From positions 2,790,001 through 2,854,000 of the forward strand of contig NZ_VLKE01000001.1 in NCBI RefSeq assembly GCF_007830265.1: 64,000 nt of DNA, given 5' to 3'. The DNA is from Micromonospora olivasterospora (GTDB lineage Bacteria > Actinomycetota > Actinomycetes > Mycobacteriales > Micromonosporaceae). The notes under the pieces are model-generated. The model was not told the DNA's origin. It saw only the letters and a list, made by a program, of their open reading frames with translations, and did no database searches. Numbering within the stretch: the stretch's first letter is position 1; each line of letters begins with the position of its first letter. Positions 8,447-18,336 of the stretch are shown piece after piece. The translations under genes and the position numbers were made by a program.

Positions 8447-8467
8447 GTTGAGCGGAATAGGCTCAAG
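8447..8467 (+). promoter_or_regulatory. HAIR-type operator (HspR site) upstream of clpB
   Basis: TTGAGC, seven bases, GCTCAA(G) at 8448-8467 matches the HAIR consensus CTTGAGT-N7-ACTCAAG in spacing and in most positions of both arms. HspR represses dnaK and clpB in Streptomyces and mycobacteria (established). The site lies 47 bp before the clpB start and its left arm could double as a -35 box. No hspR gene is in the window. Confidence 0.75.
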
Positions 8468-8513
8468 TCTGGTTGTGTCGTTTCCCAGTGGACACGCCGA
8501 TCCGGGGGAGCCC

Positions 8514-11105
<2,592 letters not shown>

Positions 11106-11120
11106 GCCGTACCGACCCGC

Positions 11121-11157
11121 CCGCCCGGCCGGCCCTTCGCGTGGGCCGTCCGGGCGG
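11121..11157 (+). terminator. clpB terminator hairpin
   Basis: A stem of about 14-15 bp with one mismatch (11121-11135 with 11143-11157) and 7-nt loop, 16 bp after the clpB stop. Confidence 0.65.
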
Positions 11158-11170
11158 CCCCGTCTCCGGT

Positions 11171-11224
11171 GATCAAGAAGTTTGCGTCGTGGAGCCGCGC
11201 GTCGGTGACGCAAACTTCTTGGTC
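11171..11224. repeat. Dispersed 54-bp palindrome, family 1, copy 1
   Basis: Arms 11171-11188 and 11207-11224 are 18 nt (GATCAAGAAGTTTGCGTC) with one mismatch, and an 18-nt spacer. The same arms recur at 37102, 38256 and 53520, always just 3' of a gene. Confidence 0.85.
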
Positions 11225-11263
11225 AACAGGGTCAGGCAGGGCGTGAGCGGGCAGTAGGGAGGC

Positions 11264-11641
11264 ATGGTGGGGATCGGGCGGAAGGACCGGGAGCTGGACG
11301 CGGCCGTCGAGGAGCTCGCCGAGGCGGACACGCTGGCGTTCGGCGGGGTGGGGATCGCGGGCACGCTGCTGCCCGCGACCGAGGCGTACCGGTACCTGGA
11401 GCGGGCGCTCGACGAGCGTCCCGAGGCCGCCCGGGAAAAGATCGACTGGCTGCTCGGGCACGGGTCGCCCGCCGGGAAGGCGTACGCCGCCACGCTGCTG
11501 GACGCGGTCGACGCGGGGGCGGGCCGGGCGGCGTGGCAGCGGCTCCGCGAGGACGGGGGCGAGTTCACCACGTTCAGCGGATGCCTGATGGGGCGGGCGA
11601 CGCTGGGCGAGTACGCCGCCGCCCAGCTCGCGGGAAGCTGA
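11264..11641 (+). CDS. Hypothetical protein
   Basis: 125 aa, acidic N-terminus and helical throughout (ELDAAVEELAEADTLAFGGVGIAG, ALDERPEAAREKIDWLLGHGSPAGKAYAATLLDAV). No signal peptide or membrane segment. The ATG at 11264 follows GGGAGG with short spacing. I do not recognise a characterised family; the HEAT-like ERPEAAREKIDWLLGHGSPAGKAYAA segment hints at a helical repeat fold, as in proteins that count or scaffold. It stands between clpB and a membrane protein, all in the same direction. Confidence 0.65.
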   Translation: MVGIGRKDRELDAAVEELAEADTLAFGGVGIAGTLLPATEAYRYLERALDERPEAAREKIDWLLGHGSPAGKAYAATLLDAVDAGAGRAAWQRLREDGGEFTTFSGCLMGRATLGEYAAAQLAGS

Positions 11642-11712
11642 TCAACCAGCCAGGGGCACGCTGGCCGATCGGGGCTGCCGCCCGTGGAACGCGGGCCGTA
11701 CCGTCCAGGGCC

Positions 11713-12588
11713 ATGACCGTACCCGTGCCCGTCCCGGTCCGCCCGCCCCGACCGACCTCGGTGACCGTCGCCGGCTGGCTCCAGGTCGTCACGGTGGCGG
11801 TGCTGCTCGGGCTGGCCGGGATGGTGGCGTTCGAGGCGGTGTGGTTCGACGGTCAGATCGACGAGGTGACCCGGCTGGTGCCGGACGCCGACCCGGCCGA
11901 GGTGCGGGACGAGCGGACGGGCAACGTCGTCGGGGCTCTCGTCCTCGGCGTGCCCGCCCTGCTGCTCGCCGGCTGGCTGGCCGGCACGGCCCTGCCGCTG
12001 CTCCGGGGCCGGAACACGGCGCGCATCCTGGTCTACGTCTCCAGCGGCGCGCAGCTGCTGCTCTGCCTCGCCCAGGCGTGCTCCGGGGCGCTGGTGATCC
12101 CGTTCGTCCTCGCGCTCGGCTTCGAGGAGGGGATGGACGCCGAGCCGGCGCCGTTTCCCGACGACGTCCCGTGGCAGGAGTCGAGGTTCCTCGAGACCCT
12201 GTACGACCGGCAGCAGGCCCACGACGACGTGATCTTCCCGGTCGGCGGGATCGGCGTGCTGACCGTCTTCCTGCTCACCGCGACCGTGGTGCTGCTGCTC
12301 TCCCTGCCGGCCGCGAACCGGTACTTCCGGCCCCGCGCCGAGCAGTGGCCGGTCGGACCGGTGCCGTACGCCGGCTGGCCTGGACCGCATCCGATGGTGG
12401 CGCCGTATCCGATGATGGCGCCGTATCCGATGGGGCCGGCGGTTCCGCAGCCCGGCGCCTGGGTACCGGCCGGTTGTCCGGTCCCGCCGGGCTACCTGAT
12501 CTGCCCCGACCCGGCTGTGCACGTGGCCTGCGCGCCGGCCCCCGCCGAGCCGCCCGGCACCGACCGCCCCGAGACTCTGGGTAGCTGA
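11713..12588 (+). CDS. Four-TM membrane protein with Pro/Tyr-rich tail
   Basis: 291 aa. Hydrophobic segments near residues 16-38, 76-100, 108-135 and 175-198 suggest four membrane helices, followed by LSLPAANRYFRP and a cytosolic Pro/Gly/Tyr/Met-rich tail (repeated PYPM units). The LxLPAAN-x-(F/Y)FR signature also ends the last helix of the proteins at 17388 and 18337, so the three are paralogues. Function unknown; topology suggests a small integral membrane sensor or scaffold. ATG at 11713. Confidence 0.7.
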   Translation: MTVPVPVPVRPPRPTSVTVAGWLQVVTVAVLLGLAGMVAFEAVWFDGQIDEVTRLVPDADPAEVRDERTGNVVGALVLGVPALLLAGWLAGTALPLLRGRNTARILVYVSSGAQLLLCLAQACSGALVIPFVLALGFEEGMDAEPAPFPDDVPWQESRFLETLYDRQQAHDDVIFPVGGIGVLTVFLLTATVVLLLSLPAANRYFRPRAEQWPVGPVPYAGWPGPHPMVAPYPMMAPYPMGPAVPQPGAWVPAGCPVPPGYLICPDPAVHVACAPAPAEPPGTDRPETLGS

Positions 12589-12672
12589 GCCTTCACTCAG
12601 TCATACGAAGGTTTCCCGCCGTGTGCGGGGTTGTTACCGTCACCGCCGACGCGACTGGGGGAGGCGATCGGG

Positions 12673-13302
12673 GTGAACGGTTCGGTGGCGTACGTGGTGA
12701 CGGCGCTGGGGTGCCTCGTCGGGGTGGCCGGTGTCGTGATCGCCGTGGTGGCGCTGCGCAGGTCCCGCACCGGGCGCCGCCCGCAGGCACCCGGTGATCC
12801 GTTCCGCGACCGGGACGCCGACGCGCTGCGCGGTGACCCGCGACGGCTGCGCCCCGGCGACATCGTCGAGGTCCGCGGCGTGTCGTACGCGGTGCGCGGC
12901 TCGGTGCGGCTCGACGAGGGCGGATGGAGTTGGTCCGAGCATCTGCTCGACGACGCCGCGGGCGGCCGGCGCTGGCTCTCCGTGGAGGAGGACCCGGACC
13001 TGGAGCTGGTGCTCTGGACGGCGGAGCCGAGCGCCACGCTGGCCCCGGGCGCCCCGACCGTCGACTTCGACGGGCGCCGGTTCGCCAGCCACGAGTCCGG
13101 CTCCGCGCGCTTCACCGCCACCGGGACGACGGGCCTCGACCCGGCCGGCACCATGCGCTACCACGACTACCGCTCCCCGGACGGCGCCCGGCTCTCCTTC
13201 GAGGCGTACGGCAACGCGGGGTGGGAGGTCGCCCGGGGTGAGCTGCTGCACCGCGCCGAGGTGATGGTGTATCCGCAGGGCGACCCGGGCAAGGTGGACT
13301 GA
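12673..13302 (+). CDS. DUF4178 domain-containing membrane-anchored protein
   Basis: 209 aa from the GTG at 12673 (GAGG upstream). An N-terminal TM helix (VAYVVTALGCLVGVAGVVIAVVAL) is followed by a basic stretch and a DUF4178 domain from about residue 55 (LRPGDIVEVRGVSYAVRGSVRLDEGGWSWSEHLLDD...WLSVEEDPDLELVLW). First gene of a tight cluster continuing with DUF2617, DUF4247, DUF350, a lipoprotein and an aminopropyltransferase; the next gene begins two bases after its stop. The cluster recurs in actinobacteria and looks like an envelope-associated system. The biochemical role of DUF4178 is unknown. Confidence 0.85.
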   Translation: MNGSVAYVVTALGCLVGVAGVVIAVVALRRSRTGRRPQAPGDPFRDRDADALRGDPRRLRPGDIVEVRGVSYAVRGSVRLDEGGWSWSEHLLDDAAGGRRWLSVEEDPDLELVLWTAEPSATLAPGAPTVDFDGRRFASHESGSARFTATGTTGLDPAGTMRYHDYRSPDGARLSFEAYGNAGWEVARGELLHRAEVMVYPQGDPGKVD

Positions 13303-13304
13303 CT

Positions 13305-13808
13305 GTGCTGGTCACCCTGGACGCCCCGTACGTCGACACCCGCGCCGCCGACCTCAGCCTCGCCCTCGGTGACGCCGAGCGCCCCGCGCTGCACGTGCTC
13401 GACCTCGACCTGCCCGCCGGGCTCCGGCTGCGCCTGCGCCTGCTCGGTGCCTCGCATCAGGTGGTGCTCCGCGCGGTGGGCGCCGAGCTGACCGAGACCG
13501 TCGCGTGCCTGCCCGGCCGGCCGCCGGAGCTGCCCGCCACGCTGCTCGACGCGGCGAACGGCTACCGGTTCGCCGCGACCGTGCTCCGCCCGCCGCCCGG
13601 AGAACTGCGCGACCGGGTCGGCGCCCTCCGCGCGGAGCTGGCCGGCGACCCGTATGCGCTGGTCGGGGTCTTCCCCGGCGACGTCGACGCGGTGACCGCG
13701 CTCGCGGTGCGGCCCGACCCGCCCGGCGGGACAGTCGGCTGGCACACCTGGCACGCGTACCCCCAGACCAACGAGCTGGTCCTGACCGAAACGGCGGTGG
13801 TCCTGTGA
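13305..13808 (+). CDS. DUF2617 family protein
   Basis: 167 aa, soluble. Contains HVLDLDLPAGLRLRLRLLGASHQVVL and the C-terminal WHTWHAYPQTNELVLTETAV, characteristic of DUF2617. GTG start two bases after the DUF4178 stop, indicating coupling. Its last codons (GTC CTG TGA) lie in the first unit of a 59-bp triplication, each unit re-creating the same codons and stop. Function unknown; always seen in this kind of cluster as far as I recall. Confidence 0.85.
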   Translation: MLVTLDAPYVDTRAADLSLALGDAERPALHVLDLDLPAGLRLRLRLLGASHQVVLRAVGAELTETVACLPGRPPELPATLLDAANGYRFAATVLRPPPGELRDRVGALRAELAGDPYALVGVFPGDVDAVTALAVRPDPPGGTVGWHTWHAYPQTNELVLTETAVVL

Positions 13809-13973
13809 GCGCGAGGAGTGAGCGGGGTTTGCGAGCCCCGCAGTCGCGAACCGAGGTGGTCCTGTGAGCGCGAGGAGTGAGCGGGGTTTGCGAGCCCCGC
13901 AGTCGCGAACCGAGGTGGTCCTGTGAGCGCGAGGAGTGAGCGGGGTTTGCGAGCCCCGCAGTCGCGAACCGAG
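13797..13973 (+). repeat. Three tandem 59-bp repeats spanning the DUF2617 stop codon
   Basis: Exact units 13797-13855, 13856-13914 and 13915-13973, then a partial fourth (GTGATCCTGTGA) into the next gene's start. Each unit holds GCGGGG...CCCCGC and CGCGA...TCGCG inverted arms, so it can fold as a hairpin. Confidence 0.92.
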
Positions 13974-13981
13974 GTGATCCT

Positions 13982-14407
13982 GTGACGTACCGACGGTGGT
14001 TCGTGGTCGGAGCGGCGTTCGCCGTCATCGGCGCGCTGATCGCCGCCTTCGCGATCTTCTACGGCAACTTCTCCCCCCGCGGCTACGTCGAGGACCGCTA
14101 CACCCGGGCCGTCAGCCGGGACATCGGCGCCGACGCGGTCGCGTACACGTCGGCGAAGGCGCCGAGCCAGGTCGCCGAGGAGGTGACCGACGCCTGGCAG
14201 CCGGCCGACCAGTACGTCGACGGCAGCGGCGTCTACCTGCGCTACGACGACGACTCGGTGGTGATCCTGCCGATCGCCGCCGGCTCACTGATCCTGCTGG
14301 AACGGCTGACCACCGCCTACCCGCGTTACCACAGCACGGTGGGCAACCACTGGGGCTGGGGGCGGGGCAGCACGGTCCGCGGCGGTGGCCCCGGCTCCGG
14401 CAAGTGA
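13982..14407 (+). CDS. DUF4247 domain-containing membrane protein
   Basis: 141 aa. One N-terminal TM helix (WFVVGAAFAVIGALIAAFAIFYG), then a DUF4247 domain (YVEDRYTRAVSRDIGADAVAYTSAKAPSQVAEEV...DGSGVYLRYDDDSVVILP) and a Gly-rich end (GNHWGWGRGSTVRGGGPGSGK). GTG at 13982 sits directly after the 59-bp repeats. The globular part probably faces outward. Co-operonic with DUF4178, DUF2617 and DUF350 genes. Function unknown. Confidence 0.85.
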   Translation: MTYRRWFVVGAAFAVIGALIAAFAIFYGNFSPRGYVEDRYTRAVSRDIGADAVAYTSAKAPSQVAEEVTDAWQPADQYVDGSGVYLRYDDDSVVILPIAAGSLILLERLTTAYPRYHSTVGNHWGWGRGSTVRGGGPGSGK

Positions 14408-14444
14408 CCGACCCCTCCCACCCCGACGAATCCTGGAGTCCCCT

Positions 14445-14867
14445 GTGCAGTCCCTGGTCACCGACCTGCTGGTCACGCTCGCCTACGGCGTGGTCGGCGT
14501 CGTCCTGATGGGCATCGGCTACGTCCTGGTCGACGTCGCCACCCCCGGCAAGCTCCACGAGCTGATCTGGACCGAGCGCAACCGCAACGCCGCGCTGCTG
14601 CTCGCCTCGAACCTGGCCGGGGTCGGCACCATCGTGGTCGCCGCGATCGCCGCCAGCGCGGACGACTTCGTCCTCGGCCTGGTCGGCGCGGCCGCGTACG
14701 GGATCGTCGGCCTGGTCATCATGGCGGCGGCGTTCGTGCTGCTCGACGTGGCCACCCCGGGCCGGCTCGGGAAGATCCTGGTCGACCCCGAGCCGCACCC
14801 GGCGGTCTGGGTGTCCGCGGTGGTGCACCTGGCCACCGGCGCGATCATCGCGGCGGCGATCAGCTGA
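14445..14867 (+). CDS. DUF350 membrane protein (YjfL family)
   Basis: 140 aa with four membrane helices in two homologous halves: YGVVGVVLMGIGYVLVDVATPGKL in the first and YGIVGLVIMAAAFVLLDVATPGRL in the second, the internal duplication typical of DUF350. The GTG at 14445 was chosen because the first helix starts directly after it. Its TGA overlaps the next gene's ATG by one base. DUF350 proteins are often linked to polyamine- or PspA-related genes, which fits the aminopropyltransferase downstream. Confidence 0.85.
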   Translation: MQSLVTDLLVTLAYGVVGVVLMGIGYVLVDVATPGKLHELIWTERNRNAALLLASNLAGVGTIVVAAIAASADDFVLGLVGAAAYGIVGLVIMAAAFVLLDVATPGRLGKILVDPEPHPAVWVSAVVHLATGAIIAAAIS

Positions 14868-15667
14868 TGGCTGCGGGGAAGCAGCCCGACGGCGGGCGGC
14901 CGGGGAAGCCGGCGACGAGGGACGCCGGCGGCCGGCTCGTCCGGATCTCCACGGTGGTCGTGGCCTCCACCTGCATCGGGTTCGGCGTGGCCGGCTGCGA
15001 CTCCGGCGGCGCGGACGTGCCCGCCCCGACCGCGGTCGAACGCGGCGACACCGTGCCGATCCTCCAGCGCTCCTTCGCCAGCCAGGGCATCTGCTACGGC
15101 TGGCAGCTCGAGGACAGCGGCGAGGTCGTCAGCGTCGGCTCCAACCTGGGCGGCGGGGTGTCGGCGTCGACCGAGGACAGCCGCTGCCCGCGCTGGGTGG
15201 AGGTGATCGCCGACATCAGGTACACCAGCGAGAGCAGCGAGGCGAACGACTGGGCGACCGTCTACCTCAATGGCTCCTCCGACTTCCGGCCCCGGGATCT
15301 GACGACCATCCAACTGAACCTGGGCCGGTTCGGGCTGACCAACGACGTCTTCCTCGACGATCCGGGCTGGGCGATCACCCGGGCGGCGGTGACCGTTCCG
15401 CTGCTGATGGCCGAGGCCGGCTTGACCCAGCCCGCGGCGGTGCCCGCCGCCTCGCCCGTCGCCTCGGTGGCCCCGCTGCCCGACGCCGGCACCGACCTGT
15501 GGCGGGACCGTCGGGCCTACCTGATCGCCACCGGCGCCCTGCTGCTGGTCACCGCGCTGTTCGTCACCGTGGGCCTGGTGCAGCGCCGCCGGCAGCTCCG
15601 GGCGGCCGTGCCCGCGCAGCGCCCCGAGGCGGACCGGGCGAGGTCGCGTACCCGGGAGAGCGCGTGA
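14867..15667 (+). CDS. Lipoprotein-like protein with C-terminal membrane helix
   Basis: 266 aa. The N-terminus carries a hydrophobic stretch ending GVAGC-D (lipobox-like, Cys about residue 44) after an unusually long, basic n-region. The middle (GICYGWQLEDSGEVVSVGSNLGGGV...WVEVIADIRYTSESSEANDWATVYLNGSSDF) is beta-rich. A second helix (AYLIATGALLLVTALFVTVGLV) and a basic tail end the protein. It could be lipidated or a two-TM protein with an extracytoplasmic domain. Coupled on both sides (TGATG upstream, GTGA downstream). Not recognised beyond this cluster. Confidence 0.7.
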   Translation: MAAGKQPDGGRPGKPATRDAGGRLVRISTVVVASTCIGFGVAGCDSGGADVPAPTAVERGDTVPILQRSFASQGICYGWQLEDSGEVVSVGSNLGGGVSASTEDSRCPRWVEVIADIRYTSESSEANDWATVYLNGSSDFRPRDLTTIQLNLGRFGLTNDVFLDDPGWAITRAAVTVPLLMAEAGLTQPAAVPAASPVASVAPLPDAGTDLWRDRRAYLIATGALLLVTALFVTVGLVQRRRQLRAAVPAQRPEADRARSRTRESA

Positions 15668-17256
15668 CCGTCGACGCCCCGGCGGCGACGGACGGCGGCC
15701 GGGTCGCGGGACGCCGTTGGCGGCTGTCCCGCGCGGCGGTGCTGGTCGCGGTGTTCGTCTGCGCGGCCTGCGGCCTGGTGTACGAGCTGGCCCTGGTCGC
15801 GCTCGGCAGCTACCTGATCGGCGACACCGTCGGGCAGGCGTCGATCGTGCTCGGCGTGATGGTCTTCGCGATGGGCGTCGGCGCGCTCGCCGCCAAGCCG
15901 TGGCAGTCGCGGGCCGCCGCCGCGTTCGCCGCGATCGAGCTGACCCTCGCCCTGCTCGGCGGGCTCTCCGTGCTCGGCCTGTACGCCGCGTTCGCCTGGC
16001 TCGACCTGTACGGGCCGGCCCTCGTCGGCACCGCGTTCGTGCTCGGTCTGCTGATCGGCGCGGAGATTCCGCTGCTCATGGTGCTGCTGCAACGCATCCG
16101 CGAGCAGTCCGCCGGCAGCGCCGTGGCGGACCTCTTCGCCGCCGACTACGTCGGCGCGCTGCTGGGTGGGCTGGCCTTCCCGTTCCTGCTGATGCCGGTC
16201 TTCGGGCAGCTCAAGGGCGCGCTCGTGGTCGGGGCGGTGAACGCGGTGGCCGGCGTCGCGCTGGTCTTCACGGTCTTCCGGGCGGAGCTGGGCCGCCGGG
16301 CGCGCGTCGCGCTCACCGCCGGCTCCGTCGTGGTCGCCCTCTGCCTGTCGTACGCCTGGATCACCGCCCGCGACTTCGAGGTGACCGCCCGGCAGCAGCT
16401 CTACCGGGACCCGGTGGTGCACGCCGAGCGCAGCCGATACCAGGAGATCGTGCTGACCCGCTCCGTGCGCGAGGCCGGCCACGCCGACACCGACCTGCGG
16501 CTCTACCTCAACGGAGACCTCCAGTTCAGCTCGGTCGACGAGTACCGCTACCACGAGGCACTGGCGCACCCGGCGCTGAACGGCCCGCGGGGTGAGGTGC
16601 TGGTGCTCGGGGCGGGGGACGGGCTGGTCGTCCGGGAGATCCTGCGGTACGGCGACGTGCGCCGGATCACGGTCGTCGACCTCGACCCGGCGGTGGTGCG
16701 GCTCGCCCGCACCGAGCCGCAGCTACGCCGCCTCAACGGCGACGCGTTCGCCGATCCCCGGGTGCGGGTGGTCAACGTCGACGCGTTCGGCTGGCTGCGC
16801 GCCGCGACGGAGCGGTTCGACGTGGTGGTGGCCGACCTGCCCGACCCGGACGAGACGGCCACGGCCAAGCTCTACACCGTCGAGTTCTACGCGCTGGTCA
16901 GGTCGGTGCTCGCCGAGGGCGGCCGGCTGGTGGTGCAGTCCGGGTCGCCGTACTTCGCGCCCCGGTCGTACTGGTCGATCGAGGCGTCGGTGCGCGAGGC
17001 CGGCTTCGCCACCGTGCCGTACCACGTGGACGTGCCGAGCTTCGGCGACTGGGGCTTCGTGCTCGCCGCGTCGGGGGACGTGCCGCCTGCCCTGGCGCTG
17101 CCGGCCGACGCCCCCCGGCTGCGCTTCCTGGACGCCGGGACGCTGCGCTCGGCCGCGAACTTCCCCGCCGACCGGGGTCGGCTGGACGTGCCCGCGTCCA
17201 CCCTGTTGCAGCCCCGGGTCCTGGAGTACGCCCGGACGGAGTGGCGCGGCTACTGA
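15664..17256 (+). CDS. Membrane-embedded polyamine aminopropyltransferase (spermidine synthase-like)
   Basis: 530 aa. Residues about 20-235 form seven TM helices; the C-terminal half is a spermidine-synthase fold: LYLNGDLQFSSVDEYRYHEAL, the nucleotide-binding loop VLVLGAGDGLVVREIL, VVDLDPAVV, and DLPDPDETATAKLYTVEFY in place of the usual DSSDP active-site loop. It would transfer an aminopropyl group from decarboxylated SAM to an amine at the membrane. Start GTG overlaps the previous stop by four bases. Its place in a DUF4178/DUF4247/DUF350 operon suggests envelope-associated polyamine or related chemistry rather than bulk spermidine synthesis. Confidence 0.85.
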   Translation: MTVDAPAATDGGRVAGRRWRLSRAAVLVAVFVCAACGLVYELALVALGSYLIGDTVGQASIVLGVMVFAMGVGALAAKPWQSRAAAAFAAIELTLALLGGLSVLGLYAAFAWLDLYGPALVGTAFVLGLLIGAEIPLLMVLLQRIREQSAGSAVADLFAADYVGALLGGLAFPFLLMPVFGQLKGALVVGAVNAVAGVALVFTVFRAELGRRARVALTAGSVVVALCLSYAWITARDFEVTARQQLYRDPVVHAERSRYQEIVLTRSVREAGHADTDLRLYLNGDLQFSSVDEYRYHEALAHPALNGPRGEVLVLGAGDGLVVREILRYGDVRRITVVDLDPAVVRLARTEPQLRRLNGDAFADPRVRVVNVDAFGWLRAATERFDVVVADLPDPDETATAKLYTVEFYALVRSVLAEGGRLVVQSGSPYFAPRSYWSIEASVREAGFATVPYHVDVPSFGDWGFVLAASGDVPPALALPADAPRLRFLDAGTLRSAANFPADRGRLDVPASTLLQPRVLEYARTEWRGY

Positions 17257-17295
17257 CGTGTGACCGCCCGCCCGTGACGTGTGACCGCCCGCCCG
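17254..17295 (+). repeat. Two tandem 21-bp repeats beginning at a stop codon
   Basis: TGACGTGTGACCGCCCGCCC(G) occurs at 17254-17274 and 17275-17295. The first copy contains the aminopropyltransferase TGA, a second case in this window of a duplication that includes a stop codon. Confidence 0.85.
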
Positions 17296-17387
17296 CCGCC
17301 CACCGGCCGGCGCGCCCGGGTGTCGCCTCCCGTGCCGCGCTGGCCAGCAGTCGATACGGTGTGGGCGCGATCTAGGGAAGGAGAACC

Positions 17388-18275
17388 GTGGTCGACCCCC
17401 ACAGCCCACCGGCCCGGACACGTCCGGCCGTCGTCACCGTTTCCAGCTACCTGTTGATGTTCTTCGGCGTGATCCAGGTGATCAACCTGATCCTGACGCT
17501 GGCGTTCATCGGTAAGACCCGCGACGTGCTGCGGGACGCCTACTCCGGCACCTCCGCCAACGGGGCGGAGGGGCTGGCGGACGTCGCGTTCGCGGTCGGC
17601 ATCGGCGGCGCCGTCCTCGTGCTGCTGCTCGCGGTCGGGCTGGTGGTCCTCGCCGTACTGAACAACCGGGGCAAGAACGGCTCCCGGATCACCACCTGGG
17701 TCCTCGGCGGCATCCTGGCCTGCTGCACGGGCACGAACCTGATCAGCGGCCTGGCCGGCGGCCTCGCCGGCGCCGGCGGCCAGAGCTCCGGCGACCTGCC
17801 CAGCTCCGAGGAGATCCAGCGCCGGCTGGAGGAGGCGCTGCCGTCCTGGCTCGGCCCGGCCGGCGTCGCGCTGAACCTGATCGCCCTGCTGGCCCTGCTG
17901 GCCGCGCTCATCCTGCTGGCCCTGCCGGCGGCGAACGAGTTCTTCCGCAAGCCGCAGCAGGGCTGGGAGCCGCCGGTCCCGGGCGCCGCCTACCCGGCGT
18001 ATCCGCAGACCCCCGGCTACCCCCAGGCCCCGGGCTACCCCCAGGCCCCGGTCAGCCTCAGGCCCCTGGCTACCCGCCGGTCTCCGGCCAGCCCACCTCG
18101 CCGTACGCGCCCCCGTCGTCCGCCCCGCCGGCCGCCGGCCCGGCGCAACCGGGGCAGCCGCCCGCCGGCGGCGGAACCCGCCGACCGACCGCCCGGGCGG
18201 CGAGCCGCCCGCCGCGAGCTGACGTACGGGCGGCGCCGCGACGCGGGTCGACCCGGCGCGGTGGGCACCGGATAA
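17388..18275 (+). CDS. Four-TM membrane protein with Pro-rich tail, apparent frameshifts in the tail
   Basis: Four hydrophobic segments (about residues 18-40, 60-92, 100-120 and 160-185), then LLALPAANEFFRKPQQGW and a PGYPQAP repeat tail. Paralogous to the genes at 11713 and 18337. After about 18050 the open frame becomes Arg-rich and unlike the repeat; restoring one G there returns GQPQAPGYPPVSGQPTSPYA, and another G in the GGCGGCGG run near 18170 would bring an end NPPTDRPGGEPPAAS and stop at 18222 (278 aa). The intact gene is therefore probably 17388-18222 with two missing bases. GTG at 17388 follows GGGAAGGAG. Confidence 0.7.
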   Translation: MVDPHSPPARTRPAVVTVSSYLLMFFGVIQVINLILTLAFIGKTRDVLRDAYSGTSANGAEGLADVAFAVGIGGAVLVLLLAVGLVVLAVLNNRGKNGSRITTWVLGGILACCTGTNLISGLAGGLAGAGGQSSGDLPSSEEIQRRLEEALPSWLGPAGVALNLIALLALLAALILLALPAANEFFRKPQQGWEPPVPGAAYPAYPQTPGYPQAPGYPQAPVSLRPLATRRSPASPPRRTRPRRPPRRPPARRNRGSRPPAAEPADRPPGRRAARRELTYGRRRDAGRPGAVGTG

Positions 18276-18290
18276 CAGCGACACCGACGG

Positions 18291-18330
18291 TCCCTCCGAG
18301 TAGGTTCCTTCCGGACGCCTACCGGAGGGA
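18291..18330 (+). promoter_or_regulatory. Hairpin sequestering the Shine-Dalgarno of the gene at 18337
   Basis: TCCCTCCG-A-GTAGG (18291-18304) pairs with CCTACCGGAGGGA (18318-18330), 13 bp with one bulge and a 13-nt loop. GGAGGGA at 18324-18330 is also the ribosome site, six bases before the GTG, so folding would hide it. Confidence 0.55.
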
Positions 18331-18336
18331 TCTGTC

